Position numbers and translations under genes: made by a program. A DNA stretch of 64,000 nucleotides from Bacteroides neonati (lineage in GTDB: Bacteria > Bacteroidota > Bacteroidia > Bacteroidales > Bacteroidaceae). Position 1 is the first letter of the stretch. Every line of letters begins with the position of its first letter. Below, in pieces: positions 37,397 through 46,443 of this stretch. The stretch lies in assembly GCF_000499785.1 (NCBI RefSeq), contig NZ_HG726022.1:91605-155604 (forward strand). Reading direction: 5' to 3'. The notes under the pieces were generated by a model that searched no databases, was not told the DNA's origin, and saw only the letters and a list, made by a program, of their open reading frames with translations.

Positions 37397-37460
37397 AACG
37401 ACACCGTTATCATTGCCCCAACGACACCGTTATCGTTGGGGCAATGATAACGGTGTCGTT
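37397..37460. terminator. 28-bp perfect hairpin after susCD
   Basis: Arms 37397-37424 and 37433-37460 pair without mismatch around an 8-base loop. The 13-mer AACGACACCGTTA occurs twice directly, at 37397 and 37420, so alternative shorter hairpins are possible. No T-run follows. It is probably the susCD terminator or a mobile palindrome. Confidence 0.65.
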
Positions 37461-37628
37461 GATGATCGACTAAGCATATTTTCTTGCTGAGATCATTCTT
37501 TTAGCTAGTTGCTAGACTGCTTGTTTTGTTTCGCCCTAATTCTGCTTTGATTATTGACATCTTATAAATCAGAGAATCAAATTAGCATAGCTTTCGAAAG
37601 GTAGAAAGCTTCAGTAAGAAGGGATTTA

Positions 37629-37844
37629 TTACATTCGATCGTATTTAGCCAAGCGTTTGGGTGAACCATGCCAGGAGCAGCCTAAACAATAGACTTCAGT
37701 TAAATCGAACCCTTCGGTCGATTCTTCTTGGTTCTTAGGAACGACTGTTCCGTTTGTATCTACATAAACGAGCAGGCGTTGTCCGAGTTCGTTTTTTACA
37801 TACATACTGGCAATTTGGCATTGGGGGCAAAGCATCTTTTTCAT
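37629..37844 (-). CDS. Small zinc-ribbon protein (71 aa)
   Basis: 71 residues with two Cys pairs, MLCPQCQ (residues 5-8) and YCLGCSWHG (about 53-56), spaced as a zinc ribbon. Between them is a short beta region (LLVYVDTNGTVV). No enzymatic motif. Stand-alone; function unknown. Confidence 0.65.
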   Translation of the reverse strand: MKKMLCPQCQIASMYVKNELGQRLLVYVDTNGTVVPKNQEESTEGFDLTEVYCLGCSWHGSPKRLAKYDRM

Positions 37845-37912
37845 TCTTATATTTTTTTATCACAGAAATAATAGATATTTGTGCAAAGATATACATATTT
37901 TATTCCACTTTA

Positions 37913-38090
37913 TCATTCCAATCCATTTTCTTCGAGGAGTTCTTTATCGGCGAAAAGTGTATGGGTTTCGCCATCAGCTACAATCAATCTTTTTGACTAC
38001 TGGTATATCGCCCACATTCACATCGCCAAAGCTAGGCAGTAACAATCCGTTTGGATACATATGAAAAGGCGCTGGCGAAGCAGTCTTTAT
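37913..38090 (-). pseudogene. Remnant of a protein-coding gene
   Basis: On the minus strand, ADGETHTLFADKELLEENGL reads in one frame up to a stop at 37913-37915, and NGLLLPSFGDVNVGDIPVV in another frame just upstream. The tail resembles the C-terminus of ECF/cobalt-type ABC ATPases, but this is a weak resemblance. No start codon or complete domain exists, so the gene is broken. Confidence 0.35.
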
Positions 38091-38168
38091 AATCGGTATA
38101 ATCTAATCATTCCTTAATTTATTGTAAACTATCAACTCAGAGGATGATTGCATTATATCATTTTCTGC

Positions 38169-39218
38169 TTACTTTGAAGAAGTGCCACTTTCTAAAATAC
38201 TCACAATAGAGAAAAGGGTGAAGCAGATAGCTCCCAATCCCGATAGTACTCGCGCAGGAATAAAATAATCTTCGTTCAGCGTGCCTAGTTCGAAAGTGAA
38301 AGCTGCTAAAAATAGACATGCTAAAGCAGTCAATATAGGAATAATAGGAATACGGTTAGATAATTTGAATTCATGTCTCCATATCTTGGCCAATAAGATG
38401 ACTTTACTCGAAATACTGTAACATACTAATCCTAGCCCAATCATGATGTATCCGATACTTCCGTTGGAGGTGTCCATTTCAGCAAAAATTACAAATAGTC
38501 CCCAAAGAAAAGAGATACTTCCCATTACGAGAACCAATATAGGCCATCGACTTCGTTCTGTTGCAGAATATACATTACGTACTTGTCGGGCAATGGTAGC
38601 CACCAACGCAATGAGACTTGTACAAATACAAGCCAATCCTACCATTACATGTCCTGCTACAAAATAAGAAGGATTGATTTTACTCTGTCCCAACAATACA
38701 AACGCCCATATCCATGCAACTGCAGACACAATGATGGTAACAACCTTCATCATTCGTTCTTGTTCTGCCGTAAAAGCCCCATCTGGTATATCATGCCCTG
38801 TAGCCTTAGAGTTTCCGGCTATGAAAGAGAATCGGGTTGATGAAGTAGCAGCGGTAGCTACGCACAGGGTTATTAATCCAACTCCGGATATTACATGACC
38901 TGCAACAAAAGATAAGGGTTCTGTAGAGGAAGTAAAAAGAATAATACCTGCAATGATTGTGATCACGGCTGATAGATAACCGATAATCGGTAGAGAGTAC
39001 CTTGAGTTTTGGCCATAAGTGTGGATAATTTGTCGTATGATTGTGGCAGCGGTTGCAAATAATGCGATACAAATCATACCCAACGAAAAGACTACCGGAC
39101 CTGCAACTAATCGGTTAGGGTCGTTACCCAATACATAAATAAATGCTCCATATCCGAAACAAAATAGTGCCATCAATAGCGGAATGGCTCTAAATAATAC
39201 ACTGATACCATAGTTCAT
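38169..39218 (-). CDS. DUF2776-like multi-pass membrane protein
   Basis: 349 residues with about ten hydrophobic helices. An internal repeat occurs about five times: RLVAGPVVFSLGMIC, SFVAGHVISGVGLIT, YFVAGHVMVGLACIC, GSIGYIMIGLGLVC and YFIPARVLSGLGAIC. The layout suggests duplication of a two-helix unit. I recall DUF2776 for proteins of this type; function unknown. TACTTTTG at 39252-39259 on the minus strand is its likely -7 element. Confidence 0.6.
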   Translation of the reverse strand: MNYGISVLFRAIPLLMALFCFGYGAFIYVLGNDPNRLVAGPVVFSLGMICIALFATAATIIRQIIHTYGQNSRYSLPIIGYLSAVITIIAGIILFTSSTEPLSFVAGHVISGVGLITLCVATAATSSTRFSFIAGNSKATGHDIPDGAFTAEQERMMKVVTIIVSAVAWIWAFVLLGQSKINPSYFVAGHVMVGLACICTSLIALVATIARQVRNVYSATERSRWPILVLVMGSISFLWGLFVIFAEMDTSNGSIGYIMIGLGLVCYSISSKVILLAKIWRHEFKLSNRIPIIPILTALACLFLAAFTFELGTLNEDYFIPARVLSGLGAICFTLFSIVSILESGTSSK

Positions 39219-39251
39219 AGCTCATACATTTTTAAGTTTTTTCAAGTGTAA

Positions 39252-39259
39252 CAAAAGTA
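39252..39259 (-). promoter_or_regulatory. -7 element of the DUF2776-like gene
   Basis: TACTTTTG on the minus strand matches TAnnTTTG and lies 33 bases from the start codon. Confidence 0.45.
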
Positions 39260-39435
39260 AATTTGATTTAGTTGCTTGTTCACCTTTGTTTTTATTGTAT
39301 TTCTTCATTAATTATTGGAGATGTCTTTTTTATCTTTTCCAGCTTTTGGTCATACTCCTATTTCTATTGATTTTAGCTAGTTATATCGACTTTAAAAAAC
39401 GGAAATATCATCATAGCCAATGCTGCAAGTTTTCT

Positions 39436-39976
39436 CTATGATGCTGAGAAAAGATCATTAAGTGACTCACTCATAATGGGATGAGTGAGTGTGAAGTTGG
39501 ATGGAAAGGTATTATCTGGCCCTGCCTTCATGGCAATAGCTACAGTATTGATAACTTTGCTTGATTTGGGGGCAAGTAGTGTACAGCCGATTATCTTTTG
39601 GGTTTGCTTATCAATAACAGCTTTCAATAAACCTTCTGAGTTGTTCTGTGTTTGGCTTACGCCCTGTAGCGAGCAACACCGCTTCAGATTCCAACTCAAC
39701 AATTTGTCCCGATGGTAAATCGATTATTTGAGTTACAGATGTTTTATTGGTATAGTTGATAGATTGAACCTTGGCATTCATTCGAAACTCAATCCCCTTT
39801 TTTCTCAGAATCTCTTTCACACTTGCTGCGATGTCCCGATTTTCGCGAATAATCAATTCGGGATAGCTTTCGAGTATGGTCATTTTCGAGTCGAACGAAG
39901 CAAACACTGTTTTGGTTGGGACACATCTGATGTTAATACAAAGATAAGAGATAAATCTTGTGGAAAAGATAACCAT
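39436..39976 (-). pseudogene. Broken pyridine-nucleotide disulfide oxidoreductase
   Basis: Three pieces of a mercuric-reductase/dihydrolipoamide-dehydrogenase type flavoprotein lie in order. LCINIRCVPTKT (redox disulfide region) comes first. After a large deletion, the NAD-domain end LPSGQIVELESEAVLLATGR follows. A frameshift then leads to the dimerisation domain (LLKAVIDKQTQKIIGCTLL to THPIMSESLNDLFS). The FAD N-terminus is missing. Clear pseudogene. Confidence 0.8.
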
Positions 39977-40121
39977 ATAGGCAAATTAGTAGGCAATAAT
40001 TCCTCTAGAATCTTTTTAATATATAGTTTGCGTCAAAGTTCTTATTGCCCTTATTTTCACTTTGGGAAAGATTGCCTACTTAAACAGCTTAATTGCCATA
40101 TATCAGGATGTTAACTTAGCC

Positions 40122-40129
40122 TATCTTTG
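40122..40129 (+). promoter_or_regulatory. -7 element of the pseudo-beta-lactamase gene
   Basis: TATCTTTG matches TAnnTTTG. It lies downstream of the earliest in-frame start at 40062, which argues that translation starts at 40149 or 40167. Confidence 0.55.
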
Positions 40130-40166
40130 CAGTCTATTCACCAAACTAATGAAAGGTATAAGTGTT

Positions 40167-41795
40167 ATGAAACAAAAGGTTATGAGATGGAACGTATTTA
40201 TTATGTTAGGACTGCTAATGTCAGGAACGATATTGGCTCAAAATGGAGGGATTAATATGAAGAAAAAGTATGCGAATCAGCTACCAACAGGCATTAGAGG
40301 TGATGCCCAAGTTGCCTATCAAGGAAAATCTATCGATCAGATGATTTATGAATTTATGGCGGAAGAGGGTATTCCCGGAATGACCTTAGCTATTGTGCAA
40401 GCACCATACATTCCTCGTGTGGTAGGGTATGGAACGACGAATATTGAGAATGGAGATCTGGCATCGATAAAAACGCTTTGGCCCATCGGCCCTATTTCTC
40501 AAGGATATGCTGCTGTGGCTGCTATGCAGCTTTATGAGAAAGGAAAGCTCGAACTCAAGGCACCAATAAGCAAATACCTAAAAGAAATTCCTACGGCTTG
40601 GAAAGAAATAACAGTATTCGAACTAATGCAACATAGCACCGGAATAGCAGACTATCGTGCCCAAGAAGGCTTCGATGCTTCGAAAAGTTATACACCAGCG
40701 CAATTGATTGCTGCCGTAGCAAACATTCCATTGGCATTTAAAAATGGTACGGATGTAAAACAGAGTGCGACCAATTTCTTGTTGCTAACCGAAGTTATTG
40801 AGGCGACATCCAAAATGTCTTATAATGACTTCGTAAAGAAGAATCAGATTGACTACATAGGTTTAACTGAAACTTATTTTGGAGCAGATTTACCTAAAGT
40901 AAAGCAAGAAGAAGTTGCTGTAGGTAAGGTGCATGAGTTATTTAAGCATGATAAACTTTATATTAACGCAGCAGAAACAACTGTCGGATATCAAGATAAA
41001 GGTTATCAGCTGGTCAAAGTAGCTCCTTTAAGCGGATCTGCCATGAAAGGTTTTTCAGATATCTGGTCTTCAGCCGAGGATGTTAGTCACTGGGATATTG
41101 CTTTAGCCGGAAGTATATTAATCGCTAAACCCGAAAACCGAGCACTTATCTATGCACCGACTAAGCTTGCCAACGGAAAAACAGTTCCAGCTATGGCCGG
41201 ATGGCAGTTTTATAAGCACAAGGGACTAATGGATATCAAAGGAAGTGCACCCGGACATTCGGCTTTCTTAAGCCGCTTCACAGATGCATCTGAACTAGTC
41301 TGTGTCACATTGTTGGCAAACAAGGAAGGTGTTGATCTGACCAATCTCGCTCGCAGAGTTGCTGCTGCTTTCGATAGTGGTAAAATGGGAACAGGCACTA
41401 ATGACGATCAGTTGTATACTTATGAGAGCCAATTCAGCGTTGCAGAAACCATGAGCAGACTAGAGCAGAATATAAAAGCAATGAATATTCCCATCTTCGC
41501 TAAATTCGATCATGGAAAAAATGCTGAAGAAGTAGGCTTAGACCTTCTTCCTAATCAAGTAATTGTTTTCGGTGCTCCCAAAGTAGGAACAAAATTGATG
41601 CAGGATAATCCGAGTATCTCTATTGAGCTACCACTTAAAATATCGGTATGGCAAGATCAGAAAGGTAGCGTTTGGCTCACTTTCCCGCAGTTAGAAAAGA
41701 TGGCTGCAGACTATGAGATGCAAAACAATCCGATCATTGAGAAGATGCAGGATTTGCTTGAGAATCTTGTTGCAAGATCGTCAAGTGTTTATTAA
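40167..41795 (+). CDS. Beta-lactamase-fold protein lacking catalytic residues
   Basis: 542 residues from the ATG at 40167, chosen because it gives a clean signal peptide (cut after ILAQ) 38 bases after the -7 box; 40149 is the alternative. The fold of class C/serine hydrolases is evident: IPGMTLAIV, LMQHSTGIADY, NFLLLTEVIEATSKMSYNDF. The active-site residues are changed: where relatives read GSVSK this reads GPISQ (Ser to Pro109, Lys to Gln112). The YxN site reads QSA (199-201), and the late HxG motif reads GHSAF. It is probably a pseudoenzyme with a binding role. The next gene follows after 49 bases. Confidence 0.8.
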   Translation: MKQKVMRWNVFIMLGLLMSGTILAQNGGINMKKKYANQLPTGIRGDAQVAYQGKSIDQMIYEFMAEEGIPGMTLAIVQAPYIPRVVGYGTTNIENGDLASIKTLWPIGPISQGYAAVAAMQLYEKGKLELKAPISKYLKEIPTAWKEITVFELMQHSTGIADYRAQEGFDASKSYTPAQLIAAVANIPLAFKNGTDVKQSATNFLLLTEVIEATSKMSYNDFVKKNQIDYIGLTETYFGADLPKVKQEEVAVGKVHELFKHDKLYINAAETTVGYQDKGYQLVKVAPLSGSAMKGFSDIWSSAEDVSHWDIALAGSILIAKPENRALIYAPTKLANGKTVPAMAGWQFYKHKGLMDIKGSAPGHSAFLSRFTDASELVCVTLLANKEGVDLTNLARRVAAAFDSGKMGTGTNDDQLYTYESQFSVAETMSRLEQNIKAMNIPIFAKFDHGKNAEEVGLDLLPNQVIVFGAPKVGTKLMQDNPSISIELPLKISVWQDQKGSVWLTFPQLEKMAADYEMQNNPIIEKMQDLLENLVARSSSVY

Positions 41796-41844
41796 TGTAT
41801 ATCGATAAAACGTATAAATAGGAATAATTTAAAAATAAAAGTAT

Positions 41845-42516
41845 ATGAATGGTATTGAAACTCCGTTTGTCATCGACAAGCATACTGCGATTGTAATGAC
41901 CGACCCTCAAAATGATTTTTTAAGTGAAAATGGACTAGGGTGGGGTGCCTTTGGCGAGAATATAACTAAAAACGGAACTGTAGGCAATCTATTGAAAATA
42001 TTCAAAGTTGCTGCCGAAAAAGGAATGCTGGTATTTATTTCTCCTCATTACTATTATGAACATGATCATAAATGGTTATTTGAAGGTCCCATTGAGAAAC
42101 TAATGCATAGCACCTATATGTTTGAACGCAAAGGTCAATTAACAGGTGAAGGGTTCGAAGGTTCGGGAGCCGATTGGTTGGATATTTATAAGCCGTATAT
42201 CAATGATACAAAGAATGTAATTGTAACAGCTCCCCACAAAATTTATGGTCCGGAGAATAACGATTTAATTCTTCAATTGAGGAAGCGCGGAGTCAATAAA
42301 GTAATCATTTGCGGAATGTCGGGCAATTTATGTGCTGAATCACACTTACGTGAACTACAAGAGAGGGGATTTGAAGCAGCCGTTATTTTTGACGCTACAG
42401 CCTCTGCCAAGTTGCCGGGTATGGATGCAGACATAGCCGCCGAAATAAACTTTACGCTTTTAGCAGAAAAGGTATATACCACCAATGAATTTGTGGAAGA
42501 CCTTCAGAGCAAATAA
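41845..42516 (+). CDS. Isochorismatase-like cysteine hydrolase
   Basis: 223 residues with the complete triad: Asp in MTDPQNDF (about 20), Lys in APHKIYG (about 132) and Cys in GMSGNLCAES (about 157), with the cis-peptide region GMSGN. The family hydrolyses amides or enol ethers; the substrate is unknown. No signal peptide, so cytoplasmic. Probably co-transcribed with the upstream pseudo-beta-lactamase; ends at a hairpin. Confidence 0.88.
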   Translation: MNGIETPFVIDKHTAIVMTDPQNDFLSENGLGWGAFGENITKNGTVGNLLKIFKVAAEKGMLVFISPHYYYEHDHKWLFEGPIEKLMHSTYMFERKGQLTGEGFEGSGADWLDIYKPYINDTKNVIVTAPHKIYGPENNDLILQLRKRGVNKVIICGMSGNLCAESHLRELQERGFEAAVIFDATASAKLPGMDADIAAEINFTLLAEKVYTTNEFVEDLQSK

Positions 42517-42520
42517 ATAG

Positions 42521-42555
42521 AATCAAGGCTATTGTATGATACAACGGCCTTGATT
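42521..42555. terminator. Bidirectional terminator hairpin
   Basis: AATCAAGGC (42521-42529) pairs with GCCTTGATT (42547-42555), with an inner TTGTA/TACAA stem. It lies between convergent genes and is followed by TTTC. Confidence 0.75.
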
Positions 42556-42569
42556 TTCATTTCTTTATA

Positions 42570-42908
42570 TTATGGCTTAAGATTTTCTCTTGCATGGGGA
42601 GCATGCTGAAAAATAGAGCCAACTATCTGGCAATTATCTAATTCCTGACAGTCACCACAGGTATTAAACCCCTTTTGATATACACATTTGCGTATCTCAC
42701 AATAATCACTGCAATACGTAAATTTCGCTCCATCTGCACGGCAACCCATACAATTTATGGTTGCTGCCGTAATTTCCGGTGCATTGTTCATCACGCTCCA
42801 CTTTTTAGCCGTTTTTTCTCTTAACTCATTGTCATTTAGAATGGTGGCTATGCGAGCATCGCAACTTTCGCAATCCAAACCGCAACATGCAATTAACTGT
42901 TTCTTCAT
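42570..42908 (-). CDS. DUF3795 Cys-rich protein
   Basis: 112 residues with many cysteines: ACCGLDCESCDAR at the start, NCMGCRADG in the middle, then YCSDYCEIRKC, NTCGDC and DNC. This spacing fits DUF3795, small proteins thought to bind metal. No enzymatic residues identified. Stand-alone on the minus strand. Confidence 0.85.
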   Translation of the reverse strand: MKKQLIACCGLDCESCDARIATILNDNELREKTAKKWSVMNNAPEITAATINCMGCRADGAKFTYCSDYCEIRKCVYQKGFNTCGDCQELDNCQIVGSIFQHAPHARENLKP

Positions 42909-43024
42909 ATTGGTTTATACGTATTTATATTAATGAATTTCATTCTCTTGCAAACAATCTGCAATGTAACAGAATAAATCTGTATTCAAGTACTTCAATG
43001 CTTTTCCAGTGAAATCGGTTTCAG

Positions 43025-43858
43025 TTAGGAGATTGTAGTGCGAAGTTGCCAGAAAGCCACGGCAGCAGCTGCTGCTACATTAAGAGAATCGACGCCATGC
43101 GACATAGGAATGCGAACTACGTAGTCAGCTTCGGCAATCGTTTCGTGCGAAAGACCATCCCCCTCAGTACCCATTACTATGGCTAATTTGGGTTCGTCCA
43201 TTAAGACCGGATTGTCGATGGAAATGGAGTTTTCGGTGAGTGCCATAGCAGCCGTACGGAAGCCTAACTCTTTAAGTCGACTGAGAGGGCTATCCATCCA
43301 AGTCCATGGCACAAGGAATACTGCCCCCATCGATACTCTGACTACACGGCGGTTTAGCGGATCGCAGGAGGTGGGAGTAAGCAGAATCGCATCAATGCCA
43401 AGAGCCGCCGCAGACCGAAAGATTGCTCCGATGTTGGTACTATCAACAACACCATCTACTACAACGATGCGCCGGGCGCCGAAGCATACTTCTTCAACAC
43501 TACGTGGTTGTTGGCGACGCATAGCGCAGAGAATGCCACGAGTGAGGGTGAAGCCAGTCAGCTTGGCAAGTAAGTCTCTTTCACCTGTATATATAGGAAT
43601 ATTACCACATCGCTCAATAATAGGAGCAGCATTGCCGGCAATATGCTTGTGTTCACATAAGATGGCTAAAGGCTCATAGCCTGCATCTAATGCCACCATG
43701 ATAACTTTGGGGCTTTCTGCTATAAAGATTCCCTTATCAGGTTCTAGTCGGTTGCGCAACTGTGCTTCGGTGAGGGCACTGAACATTTCCACACCAGGAT
43801 GAGAGAGGGATGATATTTCGATAATTCTATCTGTTTTTATTGTTTTATTATTTATCAT
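43025..43858 (-). CDS. TrmH-family RNA 2'-O-methyltransferase
   Basis: 277 residues. SPOUT motifs: DGVVDSTNIGAIFRSAAALG, LAIVMGTEGDGLS and IPMSHGVDSLNVAAAAAVAF. The N-terminal region (about 1-110) is a substrate-binding domain with GIFIAESPKVIM. The RNA target is not predictable. Second SpoU-type enzyme of the window. Confidence 0.9.
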   Translation of the reverse strand: MINNKTIKTDRIIEISSLSHPGVEMFSALTEAQLRNRLEPDKGIFIAESPKVIMVALDAGYEPLAILCEHKHIAGNAAPIIERCGNIPIYTGERDLLAKLTGFTLTRGILCAMRRQQPRSVEEVCFGARRIVVVDGVVDSTNIGAIFRSAAALGIDAILLTPTSCDPLNRRVVRVSMGAVFLVPWTWMDSPLSRLKELGFRTAAMALTENSISIDNPVLMDEPKLAIVMGTEGDGLSHETIAEADYVVRIPMSHGVDSLNVAAAAAVAFWQLRTTIS

Positions 43859-43951
43859 CTTTACTTATATTGTATATGGGACAATTTTTATTCGATAGCT
43901 TTTCTGCCTTTTATATCAGACAGACTTATATATTCAAATATTCTTTTGATG

Positions 43952-43983
43952 CAAAGATAATGTGTGCGTTAATGCCAGCCAAA
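43952..43983 (-). promoter_or_regulatory. Promoter of the TrmH-family gene
   Basis: On the minus strand TTTG (43980-43983) and TATCTTTG (43952-43959) are 20 bases apart, a near-ideal Bacteroidetes promoter about 95 bases before the ATG. Confidence 0.7.
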
Positions 43984-44381
43984 TCAATCGGATAGAAAGC
44001 ATCCATATTTTTGGAAGATTACATAATTAAAAATATCTTACCCGACGGTCATCTGATTTCGTCGATTCTTTGAAATGGGATATGAATTGAAGGTATTGTT
44101 CTACAAACGCCCTGATAGGGTGGTTGCAAAGCGTATCAAACGACACTCAATTATCGCCATACACTGATAGCCACTACGCGAATACTTCAAAATCTTCGAA
44201 CTCATGCTGCTGTCTGAGTCTATAACTTCGAGTGTTTGCCGCAATGCTTGAATAATATTATTTTCAATTATATATTAAGGAAAAGCTCTACGTTTACAAT
44301 AAAAAAGCGATGAAGAAGTTGCCAAAAAACAATTCCACCGAAACAGAAGACGGAGAGGAGTAGGGAAAAGGGGAAACAAAA
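43984..44381. other. Intergenic region without recognised genes
   Basis: About 400 bases. Short open frames (for example minus strand, LRQTLEVIDSDSSMSSKILK) look partly coding but have no start or family. I regard it as decayed sequence. Confidence 0.35.
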
Positions 44382-45725
44382 TCAAAACCGTATAACGATG
44401 ATAGTTCCTTTATTAATTATAGATTCAATCGTGTATTTTATGCTGTTTTTTTCAAGTATACGTAACGCTATCGATAAGCCTATGCCACTTCCTAATATAT
44501 GGTTCGCATTCTCGGCTCTATAAAACGGTTTATTGATGTTCTCCAACTTCTCGGGTGGAATGCCAATGCCTTCATCTTTTATTGAGACACACAGTCTGTT
44601 CTCTTTGTTGAATAGATGTATCGTAACCGATTTACCCTGTGAGAATTTCACGGCGTTTTCAATCAGGTTGAACAGGGCGATAAGAATTTGTGTGCGATCT
44701 TTCGTAATGGAGAGGATATATTGGTCTTCGGGCCGAATATCCATATGGACGGAAATGTCAGAAGTAGGATAGATATTAGAAACCTTCGAGATAATTTCCC
44801 ATAATATTTCATCGATACGGATTTGTGTGGTAACATCCGAATTGTTCCGCATATCGGATACGATGATTAATGTGTTGAGTATTTCCTCCAACTGGCTAAT
44901 CTGTTGAATAAGTTTTCCCGATAGCAATTTATACTCTTCCGGCTGACGGTCTTTTATTGAGAAAACCTCCAGGTTGCCCATCATAGCGGCCAACGGAGTT
45001 TTAAATTCATGAGAAACGTAGCTAACAAAATTACGCTGAATAACGAATGTTTCGGATATTTTGGCAAGCAGGTCGTTGAATGTCTCAATCAAGTCCTGCA
45101 ACTCATCCGTTGTTTTGGGCGATGCAATCTGTACTTCAAGATTTTGGGTCGAAATATTCTTCACCTGCCTGATGACTCTGCGAAATGGACGATAAGCGAT
45201 ATTGGAAATCCATTTATTCAATATAATAATCACAAGTGTACCTATCAGCCAGCTAAGCAAGAGTATCCATAGTAATAGGTCGAACTGTTGGTCGATGCTG
45301 TCACTTTTTTCGCGTGATACCACAACAAAGTCTCCTTGATTATCTTCATAAAAAATTCCGTGGCAGAGAAATCCGTTATCCGAAAAACTAAGGTGTTTCT
45401 TAAGGCGTATCTCATTTATATACTTGGGCGAAACTCGCAGGTAGTTAGAGCCGTAACAAAGACTATCATTTTGGTCGTAGATTTGATAGAGCGAGTTATT
45501 GACAAATTCATTAAATTGAGTGCGTACTTTCAAAAACTCTTCACGATTCAATTCGTCCTCTTCCATATAGAACAGGGCAGTGATATAGACCATTTTTTCG
45601 AGATTGCTATATATCAATCGCTCCGTATGACGATAGTATACGATATACGTAAGCGACAAAACGGCAGCAAATATTACTCCGAAAACGATAGAGTTACATA
45701 CGCTTAACCGAGTCTGTATTTTCAT
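44382..45725 (-). CDS. Sensor histidine kinase of the efflux operon
   Basis: 447 residues. Two membrane helices (about 10-30 and 150-170) enclose a periplasmic sensor domain of some 120 residues. A HAMP region with a linker (about 172-225), the DHp domain with VSHEFKTPL (His239) and the ATPase domain (NLIENAVKFS, KDEGIGIPPEKL, GSGIGLSIALRIL) follow. It is the last gene of the RND operon, 6 bases after the regulator, so it likely senses the exported metal in the periplasm, like CusS. Confidence 0.92.
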   Translation of the reverse strand: MKIQTRLSVCNSIVFGVIFAAVLSLTYIVYYRHTERLIYSNLEKMVYITALFYMEEDELNREEFLKVRTQFNEFVNNSLYQIYDQNDSLCYGSNYLRVSPKYINEIRLKKHLSFSDNGFLCHGIFYEDNQGDFVVVSREKSDSIDQQFDLLLWILLLSWLIGTLVIIILNKWISNIAYRPFRRVIRQVKNISTQNLEVQIASPKTTDELQDLIETFNDLLAKISETFVIQRNFVSYVSHEFKTPLAAMMGNLEVFSIKDRQPEEYKLLSGKLIQQISQLEEILNTLIIVSDMRNNSDVTTQIRIDEILWEIISKVSNIYPTSDISVHMDIRPEDQYILSITKDRTQILIALFNLIENAVKFSQGKSVTIHLFNKENRLCVSIKDEGIGIPPEKLENINKPFYRAENANHILGSGIGLSIALRILEKNSIKYTIESIINKGTIIVIRF

Positions 45726-45731
45726 CTTTAG

Positions 45732-46412
45732 TTATTCTTTTGTACGTATAAGATAGCCACGACCTTTGATCGTTTCAATCAATTTTTCGCTGCCCTCGAT
45801 CTCTATTTTATTTCGCAGATAAGAGATGTAAACGTCCACTACATTGGTGTTTGAATTATAATTAATGCCCCAAACAGTATTCAAAATCTGTGTTCGCGAC
45901 ATAATTTTATTTTTGTTCTCCATCAGTAGTTTCAGCAGCATGAATTCTTGTAAAGTAAGTTTAATCTCCCGACCGCCTCTTTCTACCATGTGTTTATCGA
46001 CGTGGAGTACCAGATCGTTACAATGGAGTATATTTTCAGCAAAATCAACGTTTTTTGATCGTCGCAATAGAGCGTTGATACGGGCTACAAGTTCGTTGAA
46101 GTGAAAGGGTTTGGCTAAGTAATCATCGGCACCTAAATTTAGGGCCTTTACCTTATCGTCCGGCTCACCCAATGCACTCATGATAAGTATGGGCGCGTTG
46201 ATCTTTTTATAGCGAGTGTATTGCAACAGCTCTATACCATCTATGTCGGGCAGCATGATATCAAGTAAAATAAGATCCCACGACTTCTCGGAAATGGCTC
46301 TACGGGCATCCACGCCATTCTCGGCAAGGATGACCGCAAAACCACTCTCTTCAAGTCCTTTGACAACAAATTCGCTGATCCGTCTATTATCTTCTATTAA
46401 AAGCAACTCCAT
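45732..46412 (-). CDS. OmpR-family response regulator of the efflux operon
   Basis: 226 residues from the ATG at 46412; the frame is open further upstream, but that part overlaps the pump gene and lacks receiver motifs. The receiver has IEDN (acidic pair near residues 7-8), Asp51 in LLDIMLPDIDG and Lys near 100 (AKPF). The winged-helix domain has LTLQEFMLLKLLMENKNKIM and VDVYISYLRNKIE. It probably activates the upstream RND genes together with the adjacent kinase. Confidence 0.92.
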   Translation of the reverse strand: MELLLIEDNRRISEFVVKGLEESGFAVILAENGVDARRAISEKSWDLILLDIMLPDIDGIELLQYTRYKKINAPILIMSALGEPDDKVKALNLGADDYLAKPFHFNELVARINALLRRSKNVDFAENILHCNDLVLHVDKHMVERGGREIKLTLQEFMLLKLLMENKNKIMSRTQILNTVWGINYNSNTNVVDVYISYLRNKIEIEGSEKLIETIKGRGYLIRTKE

Positions 46413-46443
46413 TGTATTTGTCTGTTTTTTGACCGTAAAGATA

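Noticed and set aside
40062..40166. Earlier in-frame start for the beta-lactamase-fold gene
   Set aside because: The -7 element at 40122-40129 lies downstream of it, and the extension destroys the signal peptide.
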